A DNA stretch of 7,758 bases. Source: Blastocatellia bacterium (GTDB taxonomy: Bacteria; Acidobacteriota; Blastocatellia; Chloracidobacteriales; JADJPF01). Position numbers and translations under genes: made by a program. Under the pieces are notes generated by a model, which saw only the letters and a list, made by a program, of their open reading frames with translations, had not been told where the DNA came from and searched no databases. Below, piece after piece: positions 4,920 through 7,758 of the stretch. How positions within the stretch are numbered: position 1 is the first letter of the stretch; each line of letters starts with the position of its first letter. Location of the stretch: positions 3,675 through 11,432 of the forward strand of contig JAEUQL010000070.1 in assembly GCA_016789295.1 (NCBI GenBank), read 5' to 3'.

Positions 4920-6569
4920 ATGTCTTTTTTCCGTCTGTTGATAATTTTCATAGTTGTTTTTGTCTCTGTTTTCCCATTTAAGCAGACAACAAAAGCTCAA
5001 GGTAGCGAACCTCCATTCTTTGCCATTACCAATGCACGCATATTTACAGTTTCAGGCTCGGTCATAGAGAATGCAACTGTAGTAGTTGCAGATGGACTGA
5101 TATCTGCTGTAGGAAGAGATGTACAAATTCCTGCTGAAGCAGAGGTTATTGATGGTAAAGGCTTGACTGTCTATCCAGGTCTTATAGACTCGCTTACAGA
5201 CTTAGGTTTGCAGTCTGCAACACCTCCAACGCCTGGTCAAAGTCAGCAGCAGAACCAGCAACGTAACATCTCTCGTGGTCCAGAAGACAGACCTGCTACA
5301 ACTCCGTGGCAAAATGCAGCCGATGACCTCAACACAGAAGATAAGAGGATTGAGAGTTGGCGAGAAGCAGGATTTACCACCGTTTTAACTGCACCAAAGA
5401 CGGGCATTTTTCCGGGTCAGGGAGCAGTAATAAACCTGCTTTCAGGTGAGCGTGCAGGACAAGTCGTTGTTAAAACTCCAGCAACTCTTCAGGTAAGTTT
5501 TCAGTCTGCAGGAGGCTTTGGCAGTTTTCCTGGATCTCTGATGGGAGCAGTCTCTTACATTAAACAGGTCTTTCTTGATATAGAGCAGTACAGGCAAGCT
5601 TCAAAAGTCTACAATCAGACTCCAAAAGGTCTTCAGCGTCCATCTTATGACAGAACTGTACGTGCTATCGATGGGCTTCTTAGCAGTAATACACCTGTTT
5701 TGATGCCTGCAACAACTCCCACACAGATACGCAGAGTTCAAGAGATACAAGACCGTTTCTCATTAAAAACAATAATTTACGGTGGACAACAAGGATACGA
5801 AATAGCAACCTTTCTAGCAGAAAAGAAAATTCCTGTTCTTGTCAGCTTAAAATGGCCAGAGAAGGATAGAAATGGAGATCCAGAAGCCGAGGAACCTCTG
5901 CGCAGCCTACGCTTTCGTGACAAAGCCCCTTCCACACCGGCTGAATTTGAGAAAGCTGGTGTTAGGTTTGCATTCTACTCTGATGGCATCTCTTCACCAA
6001 AAGAGATAATCAAAAATGCAAAAAGGGCTATAGATGCAGGACTCAAACCAGAAACTGCACTTCGTGCTTTCACTCTGACTGCAGCAGAACTACTTGGTGT
6101 AGATTCACAGCTTGGAAGTATAGAGGTTGGAAAGATTGCCAATCTTATAGTCACCGATGGAGACATTTTTGCTGAAAAGACCAAAATAAAGTATGTCTTT
6201 GTTGATGGCACAAAGTATGAACTGCGCGAGCAAGCAAAACCGACCGAACCTCCTACTGTAAATCTTACAGGAAAGTGGACTTTGACAATAAACTCGCCTC
6301 AAGGACAACAGGAAGCTACAGCAGATCTCAAAATGTCACCCGACGGTACTCTTACAGGAACTTTTACCAATATATTAGGAAGTTCTACAATCACTACAGG
6401 TTCGGTGAGTGGCAATAAGTTCAATTTTACAGTCGATATTACTATCAATTCTCGCAATATCGAAGTAAAAGCATCAGGTGTTTTAGAGAACAACCAGATG
6501 AAAGGAACTTTCAGCTTTGGCTCTGCCAATGCTGAGTTTACAGGCATTAAACCAGACAAAATACTATAG
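4920..6569 (+). CDS. Exported amidohydrolase-fold protein lacking all histidines (probable pseudoenzyme)
   Basis: 549 residues. Residues 1-27 are a signal peptide (KQTTKAQG near the cleavage site). Residues 34-81 form the N-terminal composite beta-sandwich typical of amidohydrolases (ITNARIFTVSGSVIENATVVVADGLISAVG). The barrel begins at YPGLIDSLTDLG (85-96), where active relatives have PGLID-x-H-x-H; both metal histidines are replaced (L92, D94). The later ligand segments are also changed: VLMPATTP (261-268) replaces a VHAH-type strand, and IIYGGQQGYEIA has G288 where the downstream enzyme has His. D355 in FAFYSDG remains. The whole protein contains no His and no Cys. A Gln/Pro-rich insert lies at about 100-130, and PGLID-type composite residues return at GSIEVGKIANLIVTDGD. 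From N448 (NLTGKWTLTI) an extra beta-rich domain of about 100 residues is appended. AAGGA six bases upstream supports the start. An active paralogue follows 20 bases downstream, suggesting a partner or regulatory role. Confidence 0.85.
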   Translation: MSFFRLLIIFIVVFVSVFPFKQTTKAQGSEPPFFAITNARIFTVSGSVIENATVVVADGLISAVGRDVQIPAEAEVIDGKGLTVYPGLIDSLTDLGLQSATPPTPGQSQQQNQQRNISRGPEDRPATTPWQNAADDLNTEDKRIESWREAGFTTVLTAPKTGIFPGQGAVINLLSGERAGQVVVKTPATLQVSFQSAGGFGSFPGSLMGAVSYIKQVFLDIEQYRQASKVYNQTPKGLQRPSYDRTVRAIDGLLSSNTPVLMPATTPTQIRRVQEIQDRFSLKTIIYGGQQGYEIATFLAEKKIPVLVSLKWPEKDRNGDPEAEEPLRSLRFRDKAPSTPAEFEKAGVRFAFYSDGISSPKEIIKNAKRAIDAGLKPETALRAFTLTAAELLGVDSQLGSIEVGKIANLIVTDGDIFAEKTKIKYVFVDGTKYELREQAKPTEPPTVNLTGKWTLTINSPQGQQEATADLKMSPDGTLTGTFTNILGSSTITTGSVSGNKFNFTVDITINSRNIEVKASGVLENNQMKGTFSFGSANAEFTGIKPDKIL

Positions 6570-6589
6570 AAGCTTAGGAAAGACTTGAA

Positions 6590-7758
6590 ATGAAACGCTA
6601 TACATTCGTTTTGGTTCTACTGTTTGCACTAACTTTTACAAATGTCTTTGCTCAAAACAGTAGGGCTACTTTGATCAAGGATGCTACGGTAATAACTATC
6701 ACCAAAGGCACCATCGAAAAAGGATCTATACTTATCAAAGACGGAAAGATTGCAGCAGTTGGAAAAGAGCTTGCTGTTCCATCAGACGTGCAGATAATAG
6801 ATGCAGCAGGCATGTATGTGATGCCTGGCATTATTGACTGCCATTCACATATTGCAGTAGAAGGTAATGTCAATGAAGGATCTATTGCCGTGTCATCTAT
6901 GGTAGGTATTGAAGACGTGATCGATCCAACCGACATCAACATCTATCGCAATTTGGCTGGTGGTGTGACTACTGTGAATGTTCTACACGGAAGTGCAAAT
7001 CCTATAGGTGGACTCAATGCTGTACTGAAACTGCGTTGGGGTAAAGCCCCTCGTGGAATGTTGTTTGAAGGTGCACCTTCTGGAATTAAGTTCGCACTAG
7101 GTGAAAATCCCAAGCGATCAAATTTTCAGGTTGCTGGTGCACCAAGACGTTATCCTGGAACCAGAATGGGTGTTGAAGATGTCATTAGACAGGCTTTTAC
7201 AGATGCTCGTGAGTACAAAAAGAGTTGGGATCAGTACAAAAAGCGCAAAGCCAATGGTGAAAAAGATCTTATAGAACCATCAAAAGACCTTAAACTAGAA
7301 CCATTGGTTGAAGTTCTTGAAGGCAGACGGTTGGTGCATGCACATTGCTACCGTTCAGACGAAATACTGATGCTTATCCGAGTTGCCAATGAGTTTGGTT
7401 TCAAAGTAGCTACTTTTCAGCACGTCTTAGAAGGTTATAAAGTAGCAAAAGAGATAGCCGCTCATGGAGCAGGAGCTTCTACATTCTCTGACTGGTGGGC
7501 ATTCAAAATTGAGGCTTATGACGCAATTCCCTACAATGCTGCACTGATGACGCGCCAAGGAGTAGTAGTCTCTATCAACTCTGACAGTCCTGAAGAATCT
7601 CGCCACTTGAATCAAGAAGCCGCAAAGACCATTAGATATGGTGGGCTATCTGATCTGGATGCCTTAAAAACAATAACTATCAATCCCGCTATTCAACTTG
7701 GTATAGCAGACCGTGTTGGCTCCAGAGAAGTTGGCAAAGATGCAGACCTGGTAATCTA
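6590..7758 (+). CDS. Exported metal-dependent amidohydrolase, 3' end cut by window edge
   Basis: 389 complete codons are visible and the frame is open at the right edge. Residues 1-21 are a signal peptide (MKRYTFVLVLLFALTF, cleavage likely VFA/QN). The composite sandwich (ATLIKDATVITITKGTIEKGSILIKDGKIAAVG) is followed by MPGIIDCHSHI with metal ligands H85 and H87. Further ligands are visible: the VHAH strand (H250, H252), TFQHV with H278, and NSDSPE with D332, the catalytic aspartate. GKDADLVI at the edge is the start of the returning composite strand, so little beyond the final sandwich strands is probably missing. The complete ligand set predicts a working hydrolase of the imidazolonepropionase/dipeptidase-like branch acting on a cyclic amide or peptide-type substrate in the periplasm; the substrate cannot be read from the sequence. 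TAGGAAAG ahead of ATG 6590 serves as ribosome site at a slightly long spacing. It is in an operon with the histidine-free paralogue upstream. Confidence 0.9.
   Translation, partial: MKRYTFVLVLLFALTFTNVFAQNSRATLIKDATVITITKGTIEKGSILIKDGKIAAVGKELAVPSDVQIIDAAGMYVMPGIIDCHSHIAVEGNVNEGSIAVSSMVGIEDVIDPTDINIYRNLAGGVTTVNVLHGSANPIGGLNAVLKLRWGKAPRGMLFEGAPSGIKFALGENPKRSNFQVAGAPRRYPGTRMGVEDVIRQAFTDAREYKKSWDQYKKRKANGEKDLIEPSKDLKLEPLVEVLEGRRLVHAHCYRSDEILMLIRVANEFGFKVATFQHVLEGYKVAKEIAAHGAGASTFSDWWAFKIEAYDAIPYNAALMTRQGVVVSINSDSPEESRHLNQEAAKTIRYGGLSDLDALKTITINPAIQLGIADRVGSREVGKDADLVI

Overview
The window is A+T-rich bacterial DNA holding nine protein genes that I can support, two of them cut by the window edges. 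The organism looks like a member of the Acidobacteriota, possibly a Blastocatellia-like lineage. That is inference from protein style: an ECF sigma factor ending in a GYSIPKLKTDLHRAKAEMRR-type region 4, a secreted TPR/DUF1579-like protein, a methylamine-utilisation-type cupredoxin lipoprotein, and tandem secreted amidohydrolases. No rRNA, tRNA or marker gene is present to prove it. I see no CRISPR array, transposase, integrase or phage gene.

Layout. Positions 1-1043 (minus strand) carry an ECF sigma factor and, overlapping its 3' end by 11 bp, its membrane-bound zinc anti-sigma factor, which runs off the left edge. Positions 1273-2193 (minus) encode a secreted TPR protein with a C-terminal DUF1579-like beta domain. 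A short divergent promoter region follows. Positions 2279-2818 (plus) encode a membrane-anchored or secreted four-cysteine protein of unknown function. Positions 2892-3287 (plus) encode a GlcG/HbpS-family protein, which ends at a strong hairpin terminator. Facing it on the minus strand is a three-gene run at 4694-3339: a TMEM14-family membrane protein, a cupredoxin plus carboxypeptidase-regulatory-like lipoprotein, and a 66-residue two-helix membrane protein resembling the membrane hairpin of cytochrome c oxidase subunit II. The right third (4920 to the end, plus) is a two-gene operon of exported amidohydrolase-fold proteins.

The main oddities are losses of metal sites. The first amidohydrolase-fold protein (549 aa) contains no histidine at all, so it cannot build the normal metal centre. 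The gene 20 bp downstream keeps every canonical ligand. This looks like a pseudoenzyme/enzyme pair. Independently, the cupredoxin-like lipoprotein keeps the fold's landmarks but has Ser and Tyr where relatives carry the Cys and His copper ligands. The small protein after it looks like a CoxII membrane anchor without a CuA domain. Together these suggest redox-type or hydrolase scaffolds reused for non-catalytic roles in the envelope. That is inference from sequence alone.
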